A stretch of 64,000 nt of DNA from Planctomycetota bacterium (GTDB lineage Bacteria > Planctomycetota > Planctomycetia > Pirellulales > UBA1268). Position 1 is the stretch's first letter; each line of letters opens with the position of its first letter. The notes under the pieces are model-generated. The model was not told the DNA's origin and searched no databases. It worked only from the letters and a program-made list of their open reading frames with translations. Where the stretch lies: the NCBI GenBank assembly GCA_003669585.1, contig QWOQ01000007.1, positions 294,694 to 358,693 on the forward strand, read 5' to 3'. Both the position numbers and the translations under genes were made by a program. Positions 42,401 to 49,113 of the stretch are shown piece by piece.

Positions 42401-44222
42401 CCGTGACTGTTGCCGAGCCACCGACAGTGTTTGCTTTAGTCGTCGTGATTGTCGCTGTTGAGCTTGTTCCAGCAGCCACGCCTGTCACGGTGACCAAACC
42501 AGTTCCACTGATTGCTACCAAGCCCGATGCGGTCGCTGTGCCAGCCCATGCGTAGGTGGCGTTATAGTTCGCGATCTGGACAGTGAAACCAGTAGCCGTT
42601 GATGTCGTGGCGCCAAATGTTGGAGTCAATGCAGCAACTAATGATGTCGCGGTGACTGGTGCCGAGCCAACCACAGTGGCTGCTTTGGTCGTGGTGATCG
42701 TCGCTGTTGAACTCGTCGCAGCCGCTACGCCTGTCACCGTGACGAAACCACCTGCACTGATTGCTACCAAGCCCGATGCGGTCGCTGTGCCTGCCCATGT
42801 GTAGGTGGCGTTAAAGTTCGCGATCTGCACGGTGAAACCATTTGCTGTTTTGACTGGAGTGCCAAATGTTGGAGTCAATGCAGCAGCGAGCGATGTCGCC
42901 GTGACTGTTGCCGAGCCACTGACAGTGTTCAGTTTGGTTGTTGTGATCGTCGCTGTTGAACTTGTTCCAGCAGCCACGCCTGTCACGGTGACCAAACCAC
43001 TCCCACTGATTGCTACCAAGCCCGATGCGGTCGCTGTGCCAGCCCATGCGTAGGTGGCGTTATAGTTCGCGATCTGGACAGTGAAACCAGTAGCTGTTGA
43101 TGTCGTGGCGCCAAATGTTGGAGTCAACGCAGCAGCTAATGATGTCGCGGTGACTGGTGCCGAGCCACCCACAGTGGCTGCTTTCGTCGTGGTGATCGTC
43201 GCTGTTGAACTTGTCGCAGCAGCCACGCCGGTGACGGTGACCAAACCAGTTCCACTGATTGCTACCAAGCCCGATGCGGTCGCTATGCCAGCCCATGCGT
43301 AGGTGGCGTTATAGTTCGTGATCTGGACAGTGAAACCAGTAGCTGTTTTGACTGGAGTTCCAAATGTTGGAGTCAATGCAGCGGCCAGTAGTGTAGGCGT
43401 GGCCGGTGCCGAGTTAACCGATGGCAGACTATTTCCAGCGGCGTTTTTAGCGATGACTTTGATCACATAGCTTGCGCCATTGGTCAGACCCGTGACAGTG
43501 AGAGAGGTCGCAGGCGATACCGGATGGACGAAGTTTGTCCATGTCGAACCGTTGTTGCTCGAATACTTCACCAGATAGTCGGTGATTGGCGAGCCGCCAT
43601 TGCTGACAGGAGCGACCCACGTCACGGCCAGTTGAGCGTTGCCCCTTACGGCCACAACCGCTGTCGGACTGCCGGGAACCGTTACAGCAGGTGTCGCTGG
43701 TGCGGAGTTTGCCGATGGCAGACTGATGCCGACGGCGTTCTTGGCAATGACTTTGATCACATACGCTGTGCCGTTGGTCAGACCCGTCACGGTGAGAGAG
43801 GTCGCAGGCGATACCGGATGGACGAAGTTTGTCCATGTCGAACCGTTGTTGCTCGAATACTTCACCAGATAGTCGGTGATTGGCGATCCGCCATTGCTGG
43901 CAGGGGCGACCCACGTCACGGCCAGCTGAGCGTTGCCTCTTACGACTCCTACGGCTGTCGGAATGCCGGGCACGAAGGAAAGAATACCGATTGTGTTTTG
44001 TGAAACGAAAGCCACGATGGTTGAATTGTCATTGGCTGAACTTGCAGTCGAGCCACTGAGCGCAGGATTCACCGACAGCATCTGCCGGGGCTCGAGCGAC
44101 TCAAGAGAAATCTGTTTAGCAAGTCGTCTCTTGCGACGGCGGCGAGCCTGAATTCCGCGCGACTGAAAAACGTTCGTAAACGTTTTTTGAAATGCTCGAG
44201 CAGTCCAACTGGAAGAAGGCAT
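30480..44222 (-). CDS. Giant multidomain surface protein with FN3, tandem repeats and two RTX calcium-binding blocks
   Basis: About 4580 aa, exported. Residues 1-50 are basic and end in SLESLEPRQMLS, the planctomycete motif of giant cell-surface proteins. Two nearly identical FN3 modules follow (about 78-268), then four 83-aa repeats (about 276-607). A long beta-rich region of unclear family (about 620-2560) includes EF-hand-like loops such as NDGDGRVHLDEF. RTX block 1 lies at about 2575-2890 (GGxGxDxLxGG), then Cna-B/SdrD-like modules at about 3050-3100 (FLDADKDGVLDAGE). A propeller-like stretch follows, and RTX block 2 from about 3700 to 4400. ATG 44222 follows GAAGGGA; a TTG 42 bases upstream is less likely. 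Many frames antisense to the RTX parts are artefacts of the repeat composition. Adhesion or matrix function is inferred. Confidence 0.9.
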   Translation of the reverse strand: MPSSSWTARAFQKTFTNVFQSRGIQARRRRKRRLAKQISLESLEPRQMLSVNPALSGSTASSANDNSTIVAFVSQNTIGILSFVPGIPTAVGVVRGNAQLAVTWVAPASNGGSPITDYLVKYSSNNGSTWTNFVHPVSPATSLTVTGLTNGTAYVIKVIAKNAVGISLPSANSAPATPAVTVPGSPTAVVAVRGNAQLAVTWVAPVSNGGSPITDYLVKYSSNNGSTWTNFVHPVSPATSLTVTGLTNGASYVIKVIAKNAAGNSLPSVNSAPATPTLLAAALTPTFGTPVKTATGFTVQITNYNATYAWAGIATASGLVAISGTGLVTVTGVAAATSSTATITTTKAATVGGSAPVTATSLAAALTPTFGATTSTATGFTVQIANYNATYAWAGTATASGLVAISGSGLVTVTGVAAGTSSTATITTTKLNTVSGSATVTATSLAAALTPTFGTPVKTANGFTVQIANFNATYTWAGTATASGLVAISAGGFVTVTGVAAATSSTATITTTKAATVVGSAPVTATSLVAALTPTFGATTSTATGFTVQIANYNATYAWAGTATASGLVAISGTGLVTVTGVAAGTSSTATITTTKANTVGGSATVTATSLAAVVTPITPALDADPLTADQTFALVHGIDVLAQRLTQIQTTGLFGDEAAALGESIGLLSPIGDQIRTGLAERLVSLSGAITVLDVKNAFMAAATADPVLSISAVSATVETLPDQSRRLWFSVPLAGTTALPLYQLSLGQSPSTGGTPSLLDEGLKLGDVKTTVSVGYDGTMQFGIDLAPGLATEQSFFIKFDNFDVFAKASATGASAVQDVEANFGIIRLGPADLDISLDSRVRIDLAEGADGVVALGELDGAATADLGSLFSLSAAGPGISIRVPFSQSLGGLQQKVGSAQEILIKSSNLFDPTSLTLTLPSLKLANGVTAFDFNKLADITAPDVGAFLADLGRWVPELGRNFNVPLVDTSVAALFGEALLGKLDETLASLKDTSGNWSFSTINEVIEGLAAKLGVATTTLELGWNSSTDAVEWKMPLSYILTDTVGFDSGQIAPASLPLDVSGRGSATIDLTAAFTITAGVAIRSSVGLATLTSATLLSSLNGGSGLTKNALISGNDLEFKLRNGTTLGFDLNTLIGLGVDKTAGTAKIGDLLTLLNGPSSTGKLTVALVDNALRATDLTTPASTNSTFSIAGPSVTVKVGSTNTVQTSLAPLSLGLLAAPTHGGTINGISLESYSVRDRIYVKEETLAALSLKIGGSLEAGAAIGPLALSVYAGAVAGKAGVAIKLVDPGTGLADDGRIYLSEMDAGVSKLTDFSVTAPSLDGIFQLKVRPETLASSVFGIVDPNYKAAPLTTAPVSADVPYLRMQAGVAGGTWTFNVSPSVKLEQTLENLGDFSVDDLPALLDMFANYLVTSGLWNIEIPWDGRTLGDVLGVTDVLASLNSIDLSAILGRPSGSVWPAGSLNGLGGTFISAIDANLPALSALAGFDRLQRLSWSLDDLMVRWEGWVPGTPGFDVSFIRDLAAWAVEANLVFASIPADPSLATFRLSFGRLLAFDVTKNSAWLSGLSLVNLNLSGLVVGGLDGFGHLIEGLFPSVAGLSVSVTPSLGTAPSSTAKALVFDMKLKYTGFEESVSLDALSLGDGTPFSVSGTGSIFVKLDGEVAGRFGVNLATAAPFFDTANSSISLEAEINDGPGVSLSASVGGIAGVSLGSTDVGKQLATVSLGNKAGTDAAQFKLSGAGVVTADAKFAANLPIYVLGLGPLPNGEGLGALALSATLDTTVLPDPFAVSVNFVPDVGSPIQSLSKIFSTAAFNLDSWVDGVLLFIDGLQTVLETKVVQDLPLIGDIDLSSDGYLVKFKDFFTGLKPFVTTPHVLSDRLTQKINSLGSDFASTFSFTIGGATINSASPNWNTNFSNIIGVSDEFIVDFTLSGRTSTPLGPERIDFGLDALGLEIRGANVTLDAGFTVDLGLGYGRTKGFFLQTDSNKEVTANFGLSLPASGIEMALGPLYFTLADMHVGEDLTASLALDLLPASTSIAGLPGLFASATVSGTVEADVRVDLTANVFSISGPGLGLSLALGYGAGGTPDGGPVSFSALSTNNFYFQITDTYIDLGGLLHGSVQEIFSSVNDLVEPLKPVLDMLTSDIPLVSDLSKLVGGGSVTFLDAIRLVSGPEYESAVTFIETVDEVVNTIAALNSIAVAGKISLGGLSGNATKLLGGSGDSSAFTTTVPVANLSKQIFSSPTDPAAPASVSKAYSDITKGSLTFPIITNPGAELFKFLFGGDATLVSWHLPSLNAGFELSQSFPIFPPLFATIFGGVRFTTNFTVGYDTFGLRQAMSGDTFDGTKLFNGVYLDDHVTSGNDAAEMTFTATIGAGAELNVVVAKAGVRGGVEGVLGANLKDNDGDGRVHLDEFVSNLLAGPECIFDFEGALKAFFEAYIKIGLSTPFGFVTLWSDSFKLLDLTIVDFNYVTCPPVEPNLFDVVASFDHDSNGVTAGVNTLVLNAGPRAVNVLPGETTDGDESFTIDFDSGTNEFVVTGYDYEERILASGIQAIWFDAGLGNDMITVTANVGISVWGFGGPGNDLLTGGKAANTLLGDSGSVAGTAGSDKLIGRKAADTLSGGGGNDIILGYGGYDIIDGGDGDDQLYGEDEVGDMVDFIVANPTFEAGIEGIDSIRGGDGGDRIVGGLLNDALFGDAGDDTLDGGEGDDLIEGGVGNDKIFGRDGNDTIYGDDIAKVITAGAIDVNADLIEGGAGYNVIFGGPGYDAIYAADEAQKSVAASTGTVGGYSSKLYGGDGNDTIYGTAGKDWIEGGFESDYVESGSGGDEIFGGPGSDCLIAAGGSARIFGGHGNDVIDGGDGDNYIEGGPGDDRIYARGGADTVYGGTTGVGYAFLQQDLASGKPVIDAIHGGFSAVVAEGSCGPEVMFYPEIYPDAPYQLAITIFADLDADGVRDLSDPLAPSSESWTLRIVDKATHTDMMVASVPGGNVILPQVAGLPAGTYLIVVDAIPSGWTASGTASIMAEVTLGGAVPPVVPNLGFYKAGKLYGTVTTNLGVPTVGASVFLDADKDGVLDAGEPVAVTNSQGGYSFENLFPMEYRIAILDATVCANVQPDFYDAALVSGGSATSYNFQIRPAIAPVIDAVLLGKPATAIAWNSVPDGGDQLDPISGNFSLIAFETCIVSGRVTATSGATLRPVSSTGALGTAIALTFLGADLTQSNRFIYQVSSSVTGGDNALKSGRYRFIVDAARVTSATGMLDGNWTNPSAVAPNGSQFPSGDGAAGGDFSFDFVITAVATLSLASVSFDSTSLTSVPSVASEGSTIQGTVWQHNENDLNLARTLNEPGLNGQVVKLKSLDGQIVATMTTSPIDLDGDGVLEQGAFRFTAVAAGNYTVVQEPVFPWQQATPGGVYVPDTLYAVSYTTQLGKNSLWTIDVGTLAATKIRDFQTLVARDVTFTSRDTAYISGTSIAMSTINPAVPGLWRMDVPTGELTNLGEVPGGQALVALDTLNATTLLGVSRTGEVLLYRIADGVWESRGPLLTSTNARLYPVGDAVVVAPDEVYLVCVGQLSETLDAKLASSQYLIRLNTTVLGANSVPVRDFRTVSEMLLGLERNAAGNLVAVGTGNGLYSFAASAAGLVTRIGTLVGATAFAYGGLAVAPATTVLDTGRTDFGVTVTGTESVNVGFGDVPDWVVLEDGDDVIDGGCGNDVDILYGDDGTGLPWYVKTIGGNDTIRGRAGDDQIRGGQQGDIISGEDGQDQIVGGDSAPNRLDGGLGDDTIAGGSANDEIIGGDGVDTLIGLSGDDTIFGNAGNDVILGGDGEDTLVGGAGQDTVLGEAGDDTLYVIDTVLGGGYAENPGAIPDDYDGGLGTDTLVIRADINSTLTNATVTVDGTVHSVASVENALLTGGASANIINAGSFAGTTTLRGLGSNDTLQGGTSVDLIFGGQGKDTITGNAGADDLRGEDDDDQIAGDAGTDTIRGGGGRNILTGGNDSDTYIFSGIFDDRVVEAAAGGVNDVLDLTAVVGSLTTVVDSAANGTRISGLSPLLALQYFGDQVERILLGSGSDLVSIVNSVSTVARIDAGTGQDTLSYGGNGGSPWLSGVTVNLLTGTATGIAGGIAGGIAGFENITGGSGGDTLTGNNGPNTIYGGAGGDTISGNAGNDLLYGEDGGDTLTGGLNDDILFGGGGINTLSGGFGNDSYVFTSAVASDTVNELAGEGTDLLDFASVSGGGIEATISGTIAVIYGTSSVLVPTAAGIDRIRGTRESDRFRVANGAAYAGILDGYSTAGSAFVDMDILDLSAWMSSVTVSYLGAINAEFVGSATGTGGVVNLRHVIGGAGNDTLRAGGMSVWFEGRAGNDTLLGSSQNDLLDGGNDADTVSAFDGNDVLKGGWGSDILAGGKGNDTYSFEDLFGNDTITELANEGVDTMNFQLVTVALTVSLGSVTVTTLGASAVHTGTAIEAVIGGTGNDTFVMTSSSVTFPGTLNGGGGSNSLRYNAASAAIVNAVSLGQTPNVGQAINIGSVTAVPLLSSLAIAAPAAPEKTLTAEDLAFAALAYDQISSSTLRKKVFATL
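42394..43389 (-). repeat. Four tandem 249-bp in-frame repeats within the giant gene
   Basis: Each unit encodes 83 residues (PTFG...GFTVQI.NYNATY.WAG.ATASGLVAIS...VTVTGVAA.TSSTATITTTK). Units 1 and 3 start TPVK; units 2 and 4 start ATTS and also share GTSSTA and SATV, so the block looks like two copies of a two-unit segment. DNA identity between units is high, pointing to recent duplication. Confidence 0.92.
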
Positions 44223-44507
44223 GAAAAATTTCCCTTCGGCGGTTCTAGACTGAAGTACTCCCAAAGACCAAATGACGTCGCTTTCATAACAGAGATCATT
44301 CGATTTGGCAAACTTCAGGCACGGGGGAAAGTTTTTTTACAAAAAGCTCGATGGCTCGAAGAACAAAGCCCTGCCCCCCCAACACGACACAATAGCCCAA
44401 AAATTGGGAAACCCCATGCGAGCAGTATTGGGACAGATACAGTTTCCTGCCCTCCGTTATTTGTCCGGAATGACCGAACTAGTTGTGCAGTCACCACTTC
44501 CGTTTCG

Positions 44508-45791
44508 TCAGACAAAATCGAGTCCGCGCATGGTGCCGGTGCTGGTGGCGAACTTGTCGATGGGGAGGCCCATGCGCTGCAGCATGCTCAGGTAGAGATT
44601 TGGCAGCGGGTAGTTCTTCTTATTGTCGAACGCAAGGTGGCCCGCGTGTTTGAAGCCGCCGCCCAGCAGCAGCATGGGGAGGTTCTTATTGTCATGGCTC
44701 GCGGCGTTCCCCATCGGGGCTCCATAAAGGACCATCGTGCGATCAAGCAATGGCTCGCCCCCTTCTTGAATCGCGTTGAGACTGGTCAAGAACTCAGCCA
44801 GTACTTTGAATTGGGCGGTCTCGATGATGACGAGTTGATCGATCGCCTCTTTGCGTCCGCCGTGATGCGTGATGCTGTGCGTTTCATCCTTCACCCCCGG
44901 CAAGTCGGCGACGACACTGAAAGTATTGACGAACAAGCTCACCACGCGCGTGCTATCGGATTCAAAACCTAGCCGTGCGACGTCCAGCATCAGGCGAATC
45001 TTGTCGATCAGCTTCTTGTTCTCGGTGAGGTCAGTGGGAGCCGGCGCGGAGGGAGTCGGTTTCGGCTTGCGTTCCCATTCTTGGCCGAGTTCAAGTTGTC
45101 GTTCGAGATCTCGGACGGCTGAGTAGTATTGATCGAGCCGCGACTGATCGGCGGCTCCCACGCTTTTGGCCAAACGCCGCGCATCATCCGAAACGAAGTC
45201 GAGCGAGCTGCGTCCGCGTCCCAAGTCAGCAATGCGGGCCTCGACTTCTGACGAATTCCCTTGCAAGAACATCTTCGCGTAGAGCGTGGCCGGGCTTTTC
45301 TCGGCAGGCACCTTCACGCCGCTGCGAGAGAATGCCATGCCTTGGGTGCTCTCGGCATTCACGTCAAGTACGAACGACGGGAAACGCGTGATTGGCCCGA
45401 GCTGTTCGGCAGCGAACTGGTCGAGCGAGATCGAGTTTTTGAAGCCCGCTCCTCCCGGATGAGGAGCCGCCGACAGAAACGATCGCTCAGCTTCGTGCGC
45501 GCCATCCACGTCAGGATGCGAAACGCCACTGAGCACCGTCATCTTCGATTTGAAGTCTTTGAGAATTTCGAGGTACGCGGTGAGTTCAAAATCGGCTCCG
45601 GTCGCGGTCGGAAAGAAGTGCTGCGACAAGATTCCCATGTTCGTTTGAATGGCGATCATCCGACGTGGCGGATTCAACGAGACCTCGGCGGCGGAGGCAT
45701 TGCGGCGAAAAGCGGGAACCATCGCGTCGAGCATCGGCAAAGAAAAAACAACGCCAGCACCTCGGAGAAATGTTCGGCGGGGAAGAGACAT
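44508..45791 (-). CDS. DUF1552 exported protein (module 1)
   Basis: A 427-aa protein of the DUF1552 family, common in planctomycetes and other bacteria with DUF1592 partners; the biochemical role is unknown. The N-terminus MSLPRRTFLRGAGVVFSLPMLDA is a Tat signal. Conserved stretches include AIQTNMGILSQHFFP, TVLSGVSHPDVDGAHE, DSTRVVSLFVNTF, DETHSITHHGG and the C-terminal NLPMLLLGGGF. ATG follows AAGGA. It begins 48 bp after the stop of the DUF1592-type cytochrome gene on the same strand, so the pair forms an operon with the cytochrome first. A sulfatase/phosphatase-like (DUF1501-related) fold is possible but not proven. Confidence 0.92.
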   Translation of the reverse strand: MSLPRRTFLRGAGVVFSLPMLDAMVPAFRRNASAAEVSLNPPRRMIAIQTNMGILSQHFFPTATGADFELTAYLEILKDFKSKMTVLSGVSHPDVDGAHEAERSFLSAAPHPGGAGFKNSISLDQFAAEQLGPITRFPSFVLDVNAESTQGMAFSRSGVKVPAEKSPATLYAKMFLQGNSSEVEARIADLGRGRSSLDFVSDDARRLAKSVGAADQSRLDQYYSAVRDLERQLELGQEWERKPKPTPSAPAPTDLTENKKLIDKIRLMLDVARLGFESDSTRVVSLFVNTFSVVADLPGVKDETHSITHHGGRKEAIDQLVIIETAQFKVLAEFLTSLNAIQEGGEPLLDRTMVLYGAPMGNAASHDNKNLPMLLLGGGFKHAGHLAFDNKKNYPLPNLYLSMLQRMGLPIDKFATSTGTMRGLDFV

Positions 45792-45839
45792 GGAAAGATT
45801 CCTTACGGGAGTTATTGGTCGTGTGTCGAACTGCGGCTT

Positions 45840-48560
45840 TTACTTATTCAAGAACAACGGACTTTGAATCACCTGATGCAACAGTTCGTTGAGATTTGGG
45901 TTTGTGCCACCGGCACGCTTCAGGATTTCTTCGACTGCCGGACGATCGGCGAAACTGACGGGGGCACGGGTCGCGTAGACGATCAACTGATTCGCAAGAT
46001 TGCGTGAGACGACTGGCGTTTCGCTGTTGAGCAATGCTTGGTACTCGCGCAATGCCGCAAACGTGCGACCGTCAAGAAGTTCACCGCTGGCATCGACCGG
46101 TTGACCGTCGCGGAAGTTGACATGATTCTTGAACTCCTCTTCGGGAGTCAGATACGAACGAAAAATTTTTGTGAAGTCTGGTGCCTTCGTGCCCTCGGTC
46201 GCTCGATAGAAGTCTCGCCAACCGCCGATCACATCGTAGCTTTCCATTGCGAATCCCGGTGGATCGAAGCGTGCGTGACAACCCGCGCACGCGGTGTCTT
46301 CGCGGTGTCTGGCGAGCTGCTCGCGAATCGTGGTCGCTCCTTTGACGTCAGGTTCTATGGCGGGCACGTCCGGCGGCGGGGCTTGCGGCGGCTGGCCGAG
46401 GATCTTCTTCATCACCCATACGCCGCGTTTGACGGGACTGGTCGTCGAGCCGTTGGCGGTCACTTTGCAGACCGCGGCCATCGTCAAGAAGCCGCCTCGG
46501 GTATTCCTGGTTTGATCGACATCGACGTGGCGAAAGCGAGTCCCTTCCACGCCGGGGATGCCATAATGCTCGGCCAAACGCTGGCTCACGATGTTGATCG
46601 ACGTCGACAACAAACCAGACACCGGCAGTCGATTGTGGATCGCAAACTTGAAAAACTCACGGGGCTCGCGACGCATCGCATCTTCGAGATACGGCTGGAA
46701 TTCGGGATAGAGCTGCTTGTCGGGGCTTGTCAGATCGAAGTCGCGCAGATCGAGCCATTGATCGGGGAAGTCCTGGTAAAACCGATTGGCCTTGGGATCG
46801 CCGAGCAACCGGTCCGCTGCGGCTCGCAGGCCTTGCGGATCGTTCAGCGTGCCGGCCTTCGCGGCGGCGAGCAGCGCATCGTCTGGACACGAATTCCACA
46901 ACAAGTACGACAGCCGAGTCGCGAGCGCATAACCATCAAGCATCCCGGTCGGCTCATTGAGGAATAAGAAGTCGGGGCTGAGCAGCGCGGTGCGATAGGA
47001 TTCGAGCATCGCGTCTTCAAAGGACGCCCCCTCTTTTCCTCGCGCGTCGGCAATCAAGGCATACCGCTGGACCTCGGCGTCGGACACCGGGCGACGGAAC
47101 GCTCGCGGCAAAAACGTCGCGAGCAGTCTTCGAGCATCTCCCGCTGGATCGTCAGACACCGTTGCTCCGGGAACCAATCGCCCCGGTCCGTTGATGGCTC
47201 CCCGCGCTTGTCGAAATGTGTTCGGCCGATCGGGCTTCGGAACTTCAGGTGGTAGTTTCGTAAATGGGACGATCGGCATGCTGCCAAACAAACGACGGTG
47301 ACTGATCGGCGGCCATTCGTCATACAGCGGCCCGATGACGACCATAGTGTCGATGGCCACGCCCGCGCCGGAGTACGCTTTGATCTGTCCCTGCGAAAAA
47401 TAAACGTGTGCATCCAGAAACGACGCGCCGGCAGCTCGCAACGGGTTTTCTTCTGTCGGTTCGATATCGACGATTAGTTCCGAGTAGGTCGGCTTCATGC
47501 TGGGAGCATCGACGAACCCAAGCAGTCGGCTACCGCAGTAGACACCGACTGACCCCGAGCGCGGCGACGGCTTGACTTCGCCTTTGTCCCACCAATAAGA
47601 CCACGCGGAAACGCCGATCTGGTATCTCCCCGGATGCACCGGAGCAAAATTGAAGCGACCACCGAACGACTCGCCGAAGGTCCGCGTCATACCGACCGTT
47701 GAGCCTTCTTTGAAGACGCCATCCTTCTCAGCTTCCCCCAAGCCTTTGTACTTGCCGCCGAAAGACCACTTGTCGGCGGGATAATTGCCATCGGCGTTTG
47801 TCGCGGATGGCATCGGAAAACGCGACTCGTCATATTTCATGTCCGGCGTGAGCATGACCGCATCGCCGCCGCCCATCAGAACTTTGTAGTCGTACTGCTG
47901 GTTCGCATAAAGCGTTCGCCGTTCGACCTCGGGGGGCACCGACCACTTTGCGACCGCCGCATCGAGCGCCTTGTCGATCGCCTCAGCATACTTCGCGAGC
48001 AACACTGGCGAGACATCGAGCGCCGCCGCTGTCTTTGTATAGCCGTCCGCTCGTCCGTCATCCGGCAGCGACTCCTGCACTTCAAGCCACGGCACATCGA
48101 GCAAATCGCGTAGCGTGTTTTCAAACTCAGTGCGGTTCATCCGCCTCACCACGCTGCGACCATTCTTCTCGCGCCACTGAAGTTCTTCGGCACTCAGTGT
48201 CTGACTGAGCCATTCGAGAACCGGTTTGATTTCTTCCGCCCCGGGCCGTGGGGAATCTTTCGGCGGCATCTCGTCCGACTGCACGCGATCATGAAGGCGA
48301 ACCCATCGCAAAAAGGTCGTCGTGTCGACAAGATTCAAAGCCTGCGAAGTGAGATCCATTCCCCCCTTCTTCGACTGCTGGTCATGGCATTCAAAGCAAT
48401 GCTTCTCGAAAAACGCCTGCACATCGCCAGGTATTTCCCCTGCCGAAAGCGATTGCGCTATAAGAACGCAAATTGCAACAACCTCGATCCACCACGAGGA
48501 ACGCCACAATCTCGCTCGCCGTTGGCAATCAGGATCAGGGTTCGCACCAGACCAACACAT
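45840..48560 (-). CDS. DUF1592-type multidomain protein with a cytochrome c heme site (module 1)
   Basis: A 906-aa exported protein. A signal segment (WWIEVVAICVLIAQSLSAGE) is followed by a cytochrome c-like domain with CFECH (Cys55, Cys58, His59) and a MPPKDSPRP loop, then DUF1587 (RRMNRTEFENTLRDLLDV), a beta-rich carbohydrate-module-like region at about 190-420, DUF1592, DUF1588 and DUF1585. A second CAGCH motif near the C-terminus (DTACAGCHARFDPPGFAME) could hold another heme. ATG 48560 has AAGGAG eight bases upstream; an upstream in-frame start is not supported. It precedes the DUF1552 gene. Electron transfer to or from an exported catabolic enzyme is inferred from the hemes only. Confidence 0.9.
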   Translation of the reverse strand: MCWSGANPDPDCQRRARLWRSSWWIEVVAICVLIAQSLSAGEIPGDVQAFFEKHCFECHDQQSKKGGMDLTSQALNLVDTTTFLRWVRLHDRVQSDEMPPKDSPRPGAEEIKPVLEWLSQTLSAEELQWREKNGRSVVRRMNRTEFENTLRDLLDVPWLEVQESLPDDGRADGYTKTAAALDVSPVLLAKYAEAIDKALDAAVAKWSVPPEVERRTLYANQQYDYKVLMGGGDAVMLTPDMKYDESRFPMPSATNADGNYPADKWSFGGKYKGLGEAEKDGVFKEGSTVGMTRTFGESFGGRFNFAPVHPGRYQIGVSAWSYWWDKGEVKPSPRSGSVGVYCGSRLLGFVDAPSMKPTYSELIVDIEPTEENPLRAAGASFLDAHVYFSQGQIKAYSGAGVAIDTMVVIGPLYDEWPPISHRRLFGSMPIVPFTKLPPEVPKPDRPNTFRQARGAINGPGRLVPGATVSDDPAGDARRLLATFLPRAFRRPVSDAEVQRYALIADARGKEGASFEDAMLESYRTALLSPDFLFLNEPTGMLDGYALATRLSYLLWNSCPDDALLAAAKAGTLNDPQGLRAAADRLLGDPKANRFYQDFPDQWLDLRDFDLTSPDKQLYPEFQPYLEDAMRREPREFFKFAIHNRLPVSGLLSTSINIVSQRLAEHYGIPGVEGTRFRHVDVDQTRNTRGGFLTMAAVCKVTANGSTTSPVKRGVWVMKKILGQPPQAPPPDVPAIEPDVKGATTIREQLARHREDTACAGCHARFDPPGFAMESYDVIGGWRDFYRATEGTKAPDFTKIFRSYLTPEEEFKNHVNFRDGQPVDASGELLDGRTFAALREYQALLNSETPVVSRNLANQLIVYATRAPVSFADRPAVEEILKRAGGTNPNLNELLHQVIQSPLFLNK

Positions 48561-49113
48561 TAATTTCTCCTTCGATTCGAAACCAGATGAATGTATTTCC
48601 AAAATGAAAGCCGGATCAAAACAAATCGTTTGACTGTGCTTGGTCTGTCATGCAAACGCTGACATCACTTCGGTCACCTCGGAATGAACGGAGCACTTGG
48701 AGAATCATTCATGGTTTCGGGTGGCCACTCTTGAGCTATCATTCTCGCATCGGCTGCCTCAATCGCCAAAGGTGGATGTAAAATTTGCAACAGAGGAGTT
48801 TTCGCGGTTGCCTGATCCTGTGTTATTACGAGAGCCGTGTATGGGAAAATAGTGATTCTGAACAACTGCATCGGTGACGGTCTCCATGTTGCACATTGGC
48901 TTTTGCAAAAACTCTGCGTCGTGCCCTGCTGCTCCCAAAATTTTCCCTCGATACAACAGTGCGTTCTGTGTCTGGCTTCGTTGCATTTGCGGTTGACTTG
49001 TGGGTGCTTTGTTGTCTCATTTACATTTTAATTACTGTCTTGTCCAATTCCGGTTAGTCTTCAAAAGGCTTCTGTCGCCGATCAATATTGTCACCGCTCC
49101 GAAGGTGTATCCG
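48561..49113. other. Divergent intergenic region between the two DUF1592 modules
   Basis: About 550 bp between two oppositely oriented operons. I find no gene or recognised RNA. It must contain both promoters; a shared regulator site is possible but no clear operator stands out. Confidence 0.4.

Noticed and set aside
31000..44000. Many plus-strand frames of 60-350 codons under the giant gene
   Set aside because: They are antisense shadows of RTX and Thr/Ala/Gly-rich coding sequence, with Arg/Pro/Ser-rich composition and no starts or motifs.
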